The notes: generated by a model from the sequence alone, not told the origin. A DNA stretch of 64,000 nt from Undaria pinnatifida (GCA_012845835.1 JABAKD010000028.1:9179632-9243631), one strand, 5' to 3'. Shown: positions 9,879 through 23,006, numbered from the stretch's first letter. Numbers and translations: made by a program.

Positions 9879-12803
9879 CCCTGTCCATATTTTGGGGTTA
9901 GCCGAAGGAGAGAGGACGTCTTCATGAGAGTAAATCGAAAAGCGTCCGTTTGATAGATAGCATGAAAACGTTGACAGATGGCATGGAAATCGTGTGGGTA
10001 GCGAGGAGCCGAGAAAATGCGTTCTCTACTCGTATAGTCTACACTCGGCACATGCTCGTGCCTACGTACTGGTTCCGGTGATTCGACATATATATGATGG
10101 GCGCCTTTGAAGTAATCGCAACTACCGCATGGGGCAATTTTGTTTTGCACGGTACACATTATTACCCATCTGCTGCCTACCTGCCTGCCTGCATCAGCGG
10201 GCAAACACTGCTCTGCAGGCAATGTCCCAGCACTGGCAGCAAATGCTTAAACGTGATGATATCGATGCATCAATATTTTGTACTGGAACGAGAAAAAAGG
10301 CGCATGTAACTCATACATCCAACTCCGCCCATCGACCTTCTGACTGCCGCCGTATCTATTTATAGAGTATTCCAAGATGCCACCACGTCAAAGGCAAAAG
10401 TACTCCCGGGATCACGCCATGCATGACGTACCTGACCACTAGCCACAAAGTACTCCTCTCGTCGAACTGGAGCAGGATCTGGTACGGACTATCAAATGAC
10501 AACCATCTCGTGTGTCGTACCACTGCGATCTGCCCAACGCCGAGAACGTTACAAATTGAAACGGGGTTTCCACAAAATGTGAAAAGCCATAATATAGAGG
10601 GGCTAAATATGATTTTAAATCCCGTCCAGCCACGTCCAGCCAGCTTCTGCCCCGCGTCTCCCTCTTCCCGTGCCGACGATGCCATCTAATGGCCCCCCCA
10701 ACGGAGCCGGAAGGTGTGTGCAGCAAGGGTGTTGCTGATGGTGATGCGGTAGCGCGAAAAATGATGCACTGGCTGCTGCTTGTGGTGTGTGTTGCGCAGA
10801 GGAACTTGCGGTGCTCATATCAGCGCTCAGCATCTACTGTACCAGGTACCGTTGTACAGCCAAGAGGTACATCCCTGCTCACGCCACAGATACACTGTGC
10901 ACTGCTGCTCACTGCTGCTGTTGCTCCATACTGTCCACGTACTGTCTCTCTGTCTACTCCTCTGCTATGGTATATATTCTTGCAGTTGTGTGTTGCGTAG
11001 TGTCTCATCTCACTCAGTATAGCAGTGAACCACTACCAGGTACCACTCTGAACGGGATTGTAACATCCGAAGTCCAGTAGTAACCAAAGTATCATTATAT
11101 TTAGGTTTACAAGGGCTCCGCATGGGCAGGGCAGCACTTCGACAACTTGAGGTGTAGCTGTCCGATTTGGCATGCATTGAACTTTAAAGTAATGCCAAGA
11201 ATTTAATACGAACATGGGATTCTAGTCATGCTTTGACAACAGAAAAAACGTAATATTATACAACAAAGAAGGCAAGGATAGGCGAAACAAACTGTTTAAT
11301 GCGCCGTCAAGTAAAAGTTGGCGTCTATCAAACAAAAATACCGAAAAGAGTATTATTGAGAACCTGCGTCGCCTCTAGGCGAAACAAAAGAGGCCTTGGC
11401 ATTAATGAAGAGACTGCACTGCTGTCCCCGTGGCAATGGAGGTTCGAGGTCGACAGGATGCAAAGTCGGTTTGCATCAAACGTCGACATGAGGACATGTC
11501 AGCCGGCGAGGTTTTGGAAGAAGATTGCTTTGTTTGTTACGTGAAGGCTGTCGCATTGATTGGTCTGCGTGGTCGCGGGCGAGGAGGAAAACGTAGAAGA
11601 GGAGGGCGATCTCTCGTTGAGGCGGCGTTGTCTAAGATTGGTGCGGGGGTGGCTTTGTTCGTACGGGAGGTTGGCGTAGCGCTTCTTCTCTGTTTTTTCT
11701 CGGGAAGGCGGGATATGTGTGTCTGCTGTCTTTTCTTCTTGGGGGCTTTCACGTTGTCGAAATTGGACGCGTCCCCTCAATGCATAATATCCGGAGTGTC
11801 TCTACCATGACGACTGCTGATAGTGCCGTGCGTATTTCCTAGAGACTGACATATTATTTACTGGTAGTAATAATAATATACCTTTGCAACATTTTTTTTT
11901 CTTCATCCCATTTATTATCCCGCACCACTCTCGCGCTCCCTCCCAGTAGTAACTCAGATCCGGGGTCAATAGCGGGCCCTCCTCCTCCCTCCCCACTTCG
12001 GCACGTGCTTTCATTTTTACCGCGAGGAGAATCCAGCATTTTCTTCCCTCGTCGACTCGCGTCGAACCGACCCACGCTGCTAGGCGCTCTCAGCAGTTGA
12101 TCCCTGTTTTTTTTTTTTGCATTTTTGCAAATAAAGTCAAATCTCATCGTAGTGGGTGTCGAACTCAAGGACAACCAAACGTTAGTAGTATTCGAGGGTA
12201 AAACCACTATTATTAATAGAACACCGGGGCGGCCGGCTGACAATTGATTTAAACAAAACAGGATATGTGCATAGAGATTACATTCCCTCCCCCATATTGT
12301 ATGATATTACGATGGTTGACGCCATATGTATAGAATAAAGCGCCAAATACCTAAGTATCAGCGTACGCGGAGTTTTAGATATCATGAATAACGAACGACC
12401 GCGACGGCAGAGCACGGCAAAGCATAGCGCGTCGCTCTGCTAAGCTAGCGGTGCGCTGCTGAGCTGAGCCGCAGGGCATCGCAGGGCACTGCACGGCGCT
12501 TCGTTGCTGTAAGCTATAGCGCTGCGATGGGGTGCTGGGCGGTGTCGAGCTGATGAGCCAAGCCCAGATCTCAGCCGCTGAAGCTTCGTCCTGGTACAAA
12601 ACAAATTAAATGGTGCGAATCAAAGAAAAGCTAAAGCTGGACCGTTCCGCAACTAATATACAGGCGGCAAATTAGCGGCAGTAGGAGGTTCAACTTACTA
12701 GACAAAAACGAAGAAAAAATCGCGAAAAAGTTCAAAATCGTGTTGGCAGAAAAACCAAGTTTGCAGGAAGCAGCTGAAAGGTCAAGAAACAGGCAATATT
12801 TCA
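9879..12803. other. Intergenic DNA without a recognised gene
   Basis: Includes near-palindromes TACCAGGTA at about 10850 and 11035, a CTG/GTAC-rich stretch (10690-11080), and a repetitive AGC/GCT-rich patch (12400-12550). Open frames here are short, overlap on both strands and show no domain. Confidence 0.45.
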
Positions 12804-12804
12804 G

Positions 12805-12859
<55 letters not shown>

Positions 12860-13215
12860 CGTCGTTCTCACATTAACTCGCATAATCAAGTCCGTGGTCA
12901 CAGGACAGGCTCCAGTCACTCTGGAGCTGAGGAATACCCTAGGGGAAAAGCACAAACCAAAGGTGGTACACGCATAAATCACAGCTGACGCAATTCATGC
13001 CTCCACCAGAAACATATAAAAGTGAAATCGGGAGTCAGTCTAAGATGTGCCAGGTCCATACCGGTGCATACGTCTCATTACTCGCGCCTGGAAAAACCGA
13101 CTATACCGCTTGCCAACCAAGAAAGACTACCACGTATATATTACACGTGGTATCTATCACTACGCATGCGCACAACAGACGCAAGTCAATTGGAAAAAAG
13201 AAACAAACAAAGAAG
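12804..13215 (+). repeat. Dispersed repeat family F, full copy with TTG array
   Basis: A (TTG)n array (12804-12859) is followed at 12864 by about 350 bp starting GTTCTCACATTAACTCGC. It runs through AGGACAGGCTCCAGTCACTC and ACATATAAAAGTGAAATCGG to CAAGTCAATTGGAAAAAAG and an A-rich tail. A close copy lies at 27765-28126 in FBPase intron 2. The A-rich tail and lack of an open frame suggest a SINE or a non-autonomous retroelement; A and B boxes were not identified. Confidence 0.85.
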
Positions 13216-13614
13216 AGAAAGGAAAGGAAATGGGTGCATGGGGCCAAGAAAAAGAAAAGGTAAATAAATTTTGGGGGGTCTACTGGCGAGTCTTGCCACC
13301 AGCACGATGCCACGTGGTTTTTCGACGATCTACAGCAGTACTACGAACGACTTCCGATACACCCACCGAAGCACGGACTACCGGCGAATTACGCGATCGA
13401 CGGCTTGCCGTGGTTGTCACGTGTCTCTGTGTCGGGGGCCCCTGTGCGCTGCCTCTTGTTGGCTCTTGCTTGGGTAAAACATGCGGTGTGCTCGATGGTC
13501 TCACGGCACCAGAATCAGAACGTCCGCTCGTACGACGTATCATTCTTACAGGAAATAAATGTAATACCTGGTATTTTTTTCTCCATCAATATGAACATAA
13601 AACGGTTGTTATAT

Positions 13615-13827
13615 ATTGGACAGAGTGATGCGTGTACTACTAAACTTTCCAACGGCACTCGTACTGCACTTTGAGCTATCTGCTGTGGTTCTGGTTGCTA
13701 CTAGTTGCTGTATGTGCTAGAAGTTTCGCCCTTCGGCTACTGCTGCTGCACCTGATGTTGTGTGTTTGCCAATGTTGTCAGTTGGCGTTCATGCTCGTCG
13801 TACATACTGCTGTTCTCACCCAGTACG
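13615..13827 (+). repeat. 213-bp direct repeat, copy 1
   Basis: Nearly identical to 14082-14297. It starts ATTGGACAGAGTGATGCG and ends before the CAGTACG/CGGTACG difference. It reads as a very hydrophobic frame by chance of composition; the duplication also covers noncoding flanks. Confidence 0.9.
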
Positions 13828-14081
13828 TACGGGTTTCCTCGAACCTCGACGGCACGACGACGAGCTCAAAACAGAAGGGAGGTGACATGAAATGGCATGG
13901 ACAATGGCCACATAGAAGCGAGCACAGCGGGATAGTTCGCTGCGAATCAACCGCACTCGCTCATGCCTACAGCACAGGCTGCCTGGAGTGTCAGCGGCCG
14001 TGCTAAAGCCAAGGCCAAAGGCCGAAGAGACGGCTCTTCTGCCTGCTTGGTTTTGTCGCGAGATGCTGTTATATATAGACT

Positions 14082-14297
14082 ATTGGACAGAGTGATGCGT
14101 GTACGACTAAACTTTCCAACGGCACTCGTACTGCACTTTGAGCTATCTGCTGTGGTTCTGGTTGCTACTAGTTGCTGCAGTATGTGCTAGAAGTTTCGCC
14201 CTTCGGCTACTGCTGCTGCACCTGATGTTGTGTATTTGCCAATGCCGTCAGTTGGCGTTCATGCTCGTCGTACATACTGCTGTTCTCACCCGGTACG
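14082..14297 (+). repeat. 213-bp direct repeat, copy 2
   Basis: Second copy, 3 bp longer because of an extra CAG in TTGCTGCAGTATG. It lies about 440 bp upstream of the DSCC1 start codon, so it may sit in the DSCC1 promoter region. Confidence 0.9.
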
Positions 14298-14627
14298 CAA
14301 AATTCCAAACATTAATCACGTACCGTTTGGAAATGATGCCAATTTTGTAAATCATTCAGGCGTTGCAGCCATTAAGATTCAACAATTTTTCCAAAATTCC
14401 TCCTCGACACTCGCTCGTCTCGCTCGGCACCCGTCCGCGTTCACGTCGATGTGCGGAACGGACACGGCAGGGCGAGGGGCTTTGGAGCCGCCCCCCGAAG
14501 GCGGCGCTCGAACCAAGCCATATTCGACCGAGAATTCCAGTTCCGCGAATCGCATACTTAGGCCGAGACAAAAAACTCCTGACCAAAGTCCATGACACCA
14601 AAAAATGACTCGATATTCAAGGAATGA

Positions 14628-14641
14628 TTTTATATATATTT
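14628..14641 (+). promoter_or_regulatory. TATA-like sequence upstream of DSCC1
   Basis: An AT-only stretch (TTTTATATATATTT) lies about 100 bp before the DSCC1 start codon, a plausible distance for a core promoter element. No other support. Confidence 0.25.
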
Positions 14642-14736
14642 ATGTCCCGATTGGTACACTGCTTCTGCTGCTGCTCCGCACTCTGTTCGTGTGGCTGCTC
14701 TCCCTCTGTACCTGTCCTGATGGGACGCGCTTGCTG

Positions 14737-17700
14737 ATGTACAGCGGTACTGCGCGCAAGAGACCCCGGCTGCTGGAGGAGGCAGTGGAGGCCGGAGACG
14801 GGGTGGCTGTCAAGTTCGCTGATTCGTTCGCTCTGGACAACCAAAGCTTGGTCTTGTTGCAGGTACCCAAAGTCGGCGTGGTTGTATACCAGGCACCATG
14901 ATTGTACTGCTGTACTTGTAGACTAATCGCCGAGAGCAAGTCACGCCAAGTGCTGTATTTTCATGCACCTGGTGTACAGCAGTACGGGTTTCCCGAACCA
15001 TGGCTATACTTGGTATTTTCACCTTGGTACCGTAGACTACCGGTATACTCTTCAGGTGTAGCAAGAACTGCTGTGGAGGCTCAGCTGTCCTTTGTTTCCC
15101 GGAAAACACATGCTCCGTGTGTAGGTACCGCGTCGGATCGTAGAGGTCGTAGCTCTACGGAATGCCGCGCCATGCCAACGAGATACTGCAGGGTGTGACA
15201 CCGTCCCCATGTATCGCAGCGTACAAACGACCCTGTCTTGCCGACGAGAAAACAACAGCAGCCTGCAACTACATACAGCACTTGTCATACTGGTATGTTG
15301 AATGGGGGGCACCCTTTGGATTCGAGGCAGATGCACTGCCAATCGCATTAGATACCGGGGTTATCATACAGCAGTACGTGTAAAACCGGGTACATCACTA
15401 CAACACCAAAACGGCAACATTTTTATGTTGTGCTCTGTTGTTTGAGCTCCGAGTATGGACCTTAGCCCTTCTCTAACCCTAGACACCAGGTGCGTATTAC
15501 ATTCGTGCAGCAACCGTAACTGTACCGCAGCAGCAACAGCTTGTATATAGCATGTGTGTGGCTCGGAACCCTAACCCTTCGCCTCGCGATCTCGATATCA
15601 GCGGGAGGCGTCTACTAGACTACCACGTATATCATAGCGCTCTCCATTTCGTGCCCTGCCTGGAGCACCCCGCTTGATAGAACAAGTACATTCGCCATAC
15701 GTCATCAATGACAACAATTACCCTGTGTCTTGTTCGCGCCCGCATTGCGCCGCTCGCCACTGCCGCTGATATTAGGTACCGGAGTCGCTGCTGGATGAGA
15801 TAGGAGAGGATGCCGACCTCGGCCTGTGAGTTTGTCTGACCCCACGTCCCGCACGGGCGCCGCGTGTGAAGCTTAAGCGTGTGCAGTGTGGTGCGGTGCG
15901 GTGCGGCGTTCGTTCGAGTTCCGTTCCAGCCCAGTCGCCTGGCGTGGCGGCCTGGCCTGCACCGATTTTTTGCGGGGAGGGAGGAGTGAGTGGAAGTTGT
16001 TGGCAGCGCCAAAATGCTCCGTCACGGTTTGAAGAAGTCGAGCTACAGCTCCAAGGCGGCATAAATGCCAACAATGAAGATTGTTTGTGTTTTGGCCTTG
16101 TGCGGAAGTGTGCGCGGGTATTCAGAGGCGTTTCTTTTCTGTGGCGAGCTCACCACGACAATGAGCGCCCAGTCCCGTCGAGATCGATCTCTTGGTTTTT
16201 AATCACGAGCTTCTCTCGGCCCTCTCTTTGCCCTCTCCTCCTCCTGTTGTTGTTGTTGCTGTTGGGTCGGTGTTTGGTTGTTTGGTTGTTTGGTTGTTTG
16301 GTTGTTTGGTTGCTTGTTTGGTTGTTTGGTTGGTTGGTTGGTTGGTTGGTTGGTTGGTTGATGTTGTTGCCGTTACTGCCGGCGTCGCCTTCGTTGCGTT
16401 GTTGTTTTCGTCCCGCGCTCAGGGTGAAGCTGATCGGCAGCGAGGGACAGGACGCAGTCCTCGTCACCGGAGGGCAGACCTTCAAGCTTACCAAGGCCGA
16501 GACGTCCAACACGCTGCTTCTCCTACCTCCCGAGGGCACATGTGGTGGCGGTAGCGGTAGCGGTGGTGGTGATGGCGGCGAAAGCAATGCTGTGGCGGGA
16601 GCTGGAGGGGAAGGAGGGTTTGAAGCGGTCGCTTCCGTGGGATTCCAGTACGAGGTGTGAGCGAATCCCTGGGGCCGGGCCCGTCCCCGCGTTTTTTGTA
16701 CGGAGGCATCTTTGCGTCTTTTCGCTCATTTTTTTGGGATGTAATCACCGTTTACTGTCGTGCTCGTCACAAAGCCGCCTGTTAACTGCCATTGGAATGC
16801 CAGGACGTTGGTTTCCTCCTGAAAGCATGTTTCTTCTTCGCTCTGCTGGGTTTGGTGCAATGATTCGCTCAACAAGTGGTTTCGACGTTGTAACCTCGAA
16901 ACGCGTCAGCCAGTTTCGCGACACGAATAAGAATTGTTGTTTTTCTTGCGTTACACTTTTGTAAGGCAACACGCGCGTTGGGCTGGCTTGTCAAGGCTGG
17001 CGTGTGACCAGAATTAAGAAGCTTAAGGTTATCACCTCGGAAAGATAGATTACCGATCCCTACTTGATTCTCTAGATATTCCGTGGAAGGTCTGTATGGT
17101 CTACGTAGGTCGTGTCGCCCGGTGAGGAACGCATGATCTGCATTATCTAGCACATGTTTCCTGGGTTGGATCTGTACTCTATAGTTTCAGATCCAACAAC
17201 GAGATATCATGACGGCAGTTATGGGATGATCTGTAGATGATCTAAATCATGATCTGCCAGAGGTATGAAAAGGTTGAACGGCTTACGTGAAGATGAGTTC
17301 TGGGGAGGAGCGTGCCTCCTTCAACATAGTAAACGACTGCCTTATTGCCAATGATCGGTCGCTTTGCCAAAAACCGTATCAGGTATGATGTGACGGTTAC
17401 TTTCTTTTCATTCCTAACACGAGTTTCCCGTCGAGCTCCAGGTTTGACCGTCGGCCCCTTGCTCACCCCCCCTCCTTCCCCCCGGTTTCACAACGGCAAC
17501 AGATATCGAAAGCGACCCCTTCCCTGGAGCAGATCCGGTCGATATTGGCGGCGTGTATGTACAGAGGGGTGGAACACGAGGCGTCGATAGATCGCGAACG
17601 TTTGGCGGCGTGCGCCCTAGAGGAGCTTCAGGTGGGTAAGGGTCATCCCACGCTAGGTTTGCAGCAGATTCTAAGAAGTTTCTGAGCACCTTACATGGGA

Positions 17701-20700
17701 AGCTCAATACGTCACTCGAAACACGACTTCGAAGACATTCGTCCCCGCAACCCGGCCGATCTGCTTCGTAGTCCTAAAGCAAATATTGTCGTAAATTGAA
17801 TGATCGCTCTGACCGATAGTTTCACGCTTGAGGAGCTCAACCGCTCACAAACCTTTAGTCTAACAACTGCAACCCCTACCGCACTATGGAGGGATGACTC
17901 CTAGCCTTACCGTCAGGCATGTTGCGATGCCCGGCAGTCTAATCGGTCGGTATAACGAGGTCGTGGTCTGCTCTTTAGTGGTCGAAGTGGCTGCTGCCTG
18001 TGCTCAGTCCCTTGGAGGCTTGCGATTGTGCTCGCATGGGGCCCCGAGGTTCCGAGTCTGCCCTCTCTCAGAAAAAGAAAAAAAAGTTTCCTTCATGCGC
18101 AAGGAGGCAGGGTTGCGCTTGCCCGTAAAGATACCGTCTCTCGTCGAATCCAGACGGAAATTTTCCCACGTCCGTTGCCTTCTCTCCTGTACGTTAAGAT
18201 TTGCCATCTTCGCTCCCCCCCCGCCCCTTCCTGGCTGCCTCACTGGCTTCATAATGCTTTTTTTTTCGCAGACGCGAGTTCAGTTTAGCCACCGTGAGCT
18301 CCTAGAGGGTCTACAGGAGCTGGAGGCGTTGTCCATCAAAGGTGAATACATGCATAGAGGGTTCGCTAAGGTGCTGTCCCCCAAGCGTCCCCTCTCCCCC
18401 CCCCTCCGAGCCCAAGCCTAGAGGCTTTGTCGAGGCGCTGCCAGGGCGGGGCGGTCGGTGAACCGCGGCTTGTTTGTATCGGTCTCAACTGGCACGTTTT
18501 GTCTCAGCTCGTCGACTGGAGAACGGCGTCACGCACTGAGGTAGATTGTTAGTACAGTAGAAGGAAAAATGCCTGTTGGGCTGCTTCAGTCACAGGTTAG
18601 TTCAGTCAGCGCTGACTAAAGCGACCCAACAGGAAGTCCCTTCCAACGATAAAGTACATTCTGTACATACTTCGGGGCTCGAAGCGCCCACTCTCGCCAA
18701 TAAGCTCGGAGACCGAGCCCCCTGCCAAGCATTATCAATAACTCCACACGACGGACAGATCACTGGTTCCCACTTGATGACCTAGATCTCAGTACATATT
18801 TAAGGGAAGATCTGTGTGGTCTAGTTCATGTTACCGGGTGGTATCCGTACGATCTGCATCATCTACCAAATATTTCCGGCATTGGATCTTATTTTCTCTT
18901 CATGCAGACCTTGCACAGCATCTCATAACGCCAGATACAAGATGTTCTGTAGATGATCTGTAGATGATCTAGATTATATAGATGGTATAGATCGTGATCT
19001 CTCGGTGGTACGAACACGCAAGGGCTCTGAACTATCTAGTTTCTCCTTTGCTCCCAAGGCACCTTTAATTCCGGGACTTGAAAAAATTGCCGACGATAAT
19101 TGACCCCCCCGCGCGTCTTTCGCTAGATCGACGGAAGAGGCAGCAGGTTGACATTATACGAGTTGTTGGAAAATTTGAAGCCCCGCGGGAAAGCTGGCGC
19201 TGGCGTAGATATACGTGGCCGCATTTTCTCGTGTTTTATTTGTTTGTCGTACCGGTTGGTGTGTGGCTGCGTGCGGGCTGTTACTCGGGCGTTTTCCCCT
19301 TCCCCCGCCTCCTCTTACCCCTCCACAAAGGAGGCGCGCGAGTAGTCTAACCTTCCAAAAAAAGTGAACAGCCTTATGAAGGTGGCTCCCGCCTACCCTA
19401 TCAACCGTAATCTCAACCCCCCCCTCGCCCCTGCCTTCTCTCCTCTCGTCCTTCCCTTCTCACAGTCATCTCGCTTGTGCCGAATTTTCCCGGAGCACAT
19501 GCTGCGCGCAACAGCATCACTGCTAGATGATATCAACGGTAATGAAGGTGACCCCCCCCCCCCGCGCCAAATACTATCAAGGATCGTCTCAATCTCAACC
19601 TCTCCCATCCCTACCCTCTTCCTGTTCTTCCCTTGTTCGGGCAATCTTACTCGTTTCTGCCTTTTTGCCGGGGGCACACGCTGCGTGCGACAAAACAGGA
19701 CACTGGCGAATGATAGAGCCGACCCTAATGGAGCGCACGGCCGACGAGCTCCTGTCGGCGATAGTGGAGCATGACATGCCCCTAGACAAGGTGAATGAAT
19801 GCATTAATAAATAATGAATGAATAAATGAATGAATGGATGAGTGAGGGAGTCAGTGGGTGAGTGAGTCAGTGAGTCAGTGAGTCAGTGAGTGAGTCTTGG
19901 TGAGTGAGTGAGTGAGTGAGTCAGTCAGTCAGTCAGTCAGTCAGTCAGTCAGTCAGTGAATGAGTGAGTGAGTGCGTGAGTCAATGAGTGAGTGCGGCGT
20001 GTGCGTGGGACTACCGCAGTGCTGCACACATCTGTCAGGTTTCGATCTAGACGATCTACGGTAGGCCATGCTCTTCACCGTTATGATACCTTGCGCAAGA
20101 GTTTATATCGTACACATCCCACCCGGCGAAGACGTACACGCAAGAGCCGTGTCATATACAGATCCCACCCGGCCTGGACGTGATCTGCAGACCGTTCGGA
20201 TCGCATAAATCAGAGATACGTCCGCCCCGACGAATGCTACGGCAGGAGTACATGAAGGTTTTCTGAGGCTTTCTGAGGCTCCTCGCTTTGAGGAGCTCTA
20301 TGCCTTCCGAGGCAAAAGCCTAATTGAAAAAAAAGTATGAAAGTTGAAAAAAAAGTGAAACCGTACGAGATGGACAATCCCACGGCCTAGGTGCACACAC
20401 CGAACTGTATTTTCGAAAACAGGAGTGGCGAAATTCCCGACGATTTCGGGTGAAGGAGCCACGCCTTTCACAAAATATTTCAGACGAAAAGTGCTACCGC
20501 CATCGTAGAAGGCGTCCCATACCAAAAATCTAAACAATGGAACGGGATCTGATCTGTCCGATGTGACTAGATTTAGCCGCCGCCCTTCGTCGGTCTCCGT
20601 GGCTTTGCTTTGGACGGGGGACGATGGACCGAACCTGTGAGACATTTTGTTGCAGTTCGCTGGCTGAGGAATACCGTTTTTGGTGTGGCTCTTTCGAGAG

Positions 20701-23006
20701 GTACCATGCGAGCGAGGCCGCGCGCTTACGGTTTGATTGATGGACGGACCTACGTTTTTTTTTTTTTGTTTTGCTCGTCGTTATGCCGGTCGCCCGCGTT
20801 ATAATAGCCTGAAAACTTTTGATTTGTTTCATGTCTTTTTTTTGTTTTTGCTTTTTTTTTTGTTCTTACGGATATCGCTTTTCTCTCACGGATTTCTCGG
20901 AGGTTTGTGTCTCGGGGCACATCAGCTCCCTTCAAGAACCACTGCCTCGGTCGCCCTTAGGCTGGATATTCCCCTCACGTACGTTTGCCGTGTTTCTACC
21001 TTGTCTTTTTGTTTGTTTTGCCTTTACCGCCACCTCCCTCCCCAACACGTGCTTCAATTCACCCCGTAATAGCTTGATGCCGAGAAATGCGTTGCGGCCT
21101 TGCCTCGCTGCGAACCCTTGGTGCTGGAGCACTGCCTACGCACTTATTCTCTGACCGCGGACGGCGGGAAAATGCCGGCGGCGGGCGGCGGGGACACCGA
21201 AAGCGGGGGTCCTAGCGAGGTGACGAAAATAAGGGGAATGTTGTTACAATGTTTTACACAATCTCGACGATGTCGTGCAACCTGAGCCAACGAACTTTCG
21301 TTCAACACCATACATGTAGAGGACTTGTAAAAGCGATGTACGTAGACGCATGCTCCAGCACGAGAGGCGCACCGTTTTTTTTTTTTTTTTTTTTTTGTGA
21401 GGCTCCTCACCTGGGGATCTTCGTACCCCCCCCAAAAGTTGATTTCGAGAAAGAAAAAAAACGTTCTACCTGATCAACAATCCCATGGCCTAGGTATGCG
21501 GCGAAAAATACTGCACAATAAACGAGAACGAAAATTCCGACGAGTTTGGGGTAAGGATCCACCTCATGCAGAAAACGTTTTTTTAGCCGAAAAGGGCTAC
21601 CTCTATGGCACCGCGCGTCAATATCCGATGGGGAAGGCGGTCCACGCCGGCAGCAGCTTTGCCACCATGACTAAAATTTAGTGCTACGTCTTTTCCCTAT
21701 TGCCTATTTTCCTTGTGCTAACGTGTATCCCAACTCTAGTTCCAAGCTTCCCCAACACACGGGTGCGAAGGGATTAGGAAAATTTCCTTGCGATTCCTTG
21801 CCCATTTTTAACCGACACTTGGCGTTCTCGCTTTCTGCAGGACGCTGGCGCTACGGTCGGCCACTATTGGCTCGACTCGGACAAAGTGGCGCGGCTTCGA
21901 GCCCACCAGATCTTACGCGCGCACGAGGCCGAAGCGGAGGCGGAGAATGACGACCCGCTATGGCTCAGACTCTCCGACTTCGAGGAGCGCTGGGCCGCCG
22001 CAATGCCGGGAGTGGACACACCCTCCCTTGATTTGCTCAAGGTATCGGGCGCAGGGGGGGGGGGGTACGATTTTTTTTGTTTTATCGGTCTCTGCTCGCA
22101 CGTCTCTGCCTCCCTTTATCTTTCTCTCTGGGATCTTGACGCCAAAAGTTTTGTCACCGAGTCTTCCCGTCCTCCCGCGGCCTTCCCATATCGTACCACT
22201 CCCCCCCCCCCCCACCCGACAAAAAACTTGCCAGGGGATCGCTCTGATAGAGAGGAAAACGGGTGCGGATGGAAAGGCCGGCGAGGCGACGGTGTCCTAC
22301 GTCCCCGCGTCAGGGTTACCGTTCGCCCCGGCTGAGCGGCTGGCCGCGCTGTTCCGGATCAAGGCCAAATGGCCCATGGGAGAGCTCGAGCCCTACATAT
22401 CGTGAGTACCGCATGCGCGCGTGGTTGGATGTTGCTGGTTGGATTCGTCGCAGTTTGGCGTGTGACTGTTTTTTTTTTTGTGCTGTTTCCTGCTGCTTCG
22501 GAGGTGTTGAGTGCTAATTCGGTAGTGCATTTGTCATTTTTGGCGGCGCTAAGTGTTGTTTTCAATCGTACATGCCTGGTATATGAAATAACCCAATGTA
22601 ATCTGGAAGTGCTGGCACCTGCTTATCTTGAGAACAAAAGACTCGCAGATTACTCGTGGTTGGAAAGTTGTTTTTCGCGGCGGTTATATTAACTGTGGTA
22701 GCCTAGCCCCGCATATCGCGACCAAGTCATCTGGTGGTCTATCGGCGACCGTGTAGGGATGTACCAGTATGATTCGGAATCGATGTAATCATATAAAACA
22801 ATCGAATAGCACTTCCCCCGCCCCCCCCCCCCCCCCGCCCCCCCCCAGCTGCAAGCCACAGCAGCATATCAATGTAAACCCCGACCCCAACCTTCCGCTG
22901 ACCACCGACTTGCAGGGAGGTCGACAGGAAAGCAGGGTTCCTCCTGAAGAACACGCGCTTCAGCACAGATCCGGCCACCGGCCTGAAACTGTTCAGCGCT
23001 AGGTGA
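14737..23006 (+). CDS. DSCC1: DCC1/DSCC1, sister-chromatid cohesion subunit of the CTF18 clamp loader
   Basis: Ten exons join in phase: 14737-14862, 15776-15825, 16423-16654, 17503-17631, 18272-18341, 19699-19790, 21073-21219, 21841-22041, 22235-22401 and 22916-23006, giving 434 codons plus TGA. All introns are GT-AG. The product matches the Dcc1 family along its length. AETSNTLLL (about 84-92) matches the ADTSNMLLF block of human DSCC1. GHWRM (203-207), built across an intron, matches GYWRI. LEHCL (251-255) and W395 with EPYI (401-404) fit the C-terminal winged-helix part. The human protein is 393 aa; the extra length is mostly a Gly/Ser-rich insert near 97-125. In the family, DCC1 pairs with CTF8 and CTF18 in an alternative RFC that loads PCNA and supports cohesion in the nucleus. 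The start is the first ATG in the exon 1 frame that leads into the conserved block; a further 5' exon cannot be excluded. Confidence 0.95.
16268..16360 (+). repeat. TTGG/TTTGG microsatellite in DSCC1 intron 2
   Basis: A run of GGTTGTTT and then GGTT units about 60 bp before the exon 3 acceptor. It keeps frames open on both strands without being coding. Confidence 0.85.
17036..17290 (+). repeat. Dispersed repeat family E, copy in DSCC1 intron 3
   Basis: Blocks ATGATCTGCATTATCTA, GGATCTGTACTCT, and GATGATCTGTAGATGATCTA recur in order at 18757-19030. The GATCTGTAGATGATCT part is internally repetitive. Confidence 0.7.
17650..17900 (+). repeat. Dispersed repeat family B in DSCC1 intron 4
   Basis: Carries GCAGCAGATTCTAAGAAG, TTTCTGAGC, CTTGAGGAGCTCAACCGC and CCTACCGCACTATGGAGG in the same order as the copies at 3995 and 40450. 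It starts 19 bp after the exon 4 donor. Confidence 0.75.
18757..19030 (+). repeat. Dispersed repeat family E in DSCC1 intron 5
   Basis: Second copy of the element at 17036-17290, with ACGATCTGCATCATCTA and a doubled GATGATCTGTA. Confidence 0.7.
19405..19705 (+). repeat. Duplicated intron end upstream of DSCC1 exon 6
   Basis: About 19405-19520 and 19588-19705 are diverged tandem copies: pyrimidine tract, CCGGGGGCACACGCTGCG (second copy) against CCCGGAGCACATGCTGCG (first), then CAACAG and AAACAG acceptors. The second copy supplies the acceptor of exon 6; the first gives a decoy. Confidence 0.6.
19790..19990 (+). repeat. GTGA/GTCA microsatellite starting at a splice donor
   Basis: GTGAATGAATG directly after exon 6 begins a 200-bp run of TGAA, GTGA and GTCA units. 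The donor itself is the first repeat unit. Confidence 0.9.
20262..20515 (+). repeat. Dispersed repeat family A in DSCC1 intron 6
   Basis: GAGGAGCTC, CCACGGCCTAGGTGCACA, CCGACGATTTCGGGTGAAGG, TTCAGACGAAAAGTGCTACC in order. Confidence 0.75.
21397..21621 (+). repeat. Dispersed repeat family A in DSCC1 intron 7
   Basis: GTGAGGCTCCTCACC, CCCATGGCCTAGGTATG, CCGACGAGTTTGGGGTAAGG, GCCGAAAAGGGCTACCTCT and GGCACCGCGCG in order. Preceded by a T homopolymer (21375-21396). Confidence 0.75.

Noticed and set aside
13671..14350. Hydrophobic frames that look like membrane proteins in the 213-bp direct repeats
   Set aside because: Both are contained in the duplication, whose conservation runs through noncoding flanks. 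There is no sign of codon-level conservation between the copies.
19475..19537. Extra DSCC1 exon
   Set aside because: Out of phase with exon 5, and the DNA aligns to the intron end just before exon 6, so it is more likely an intron duplication.
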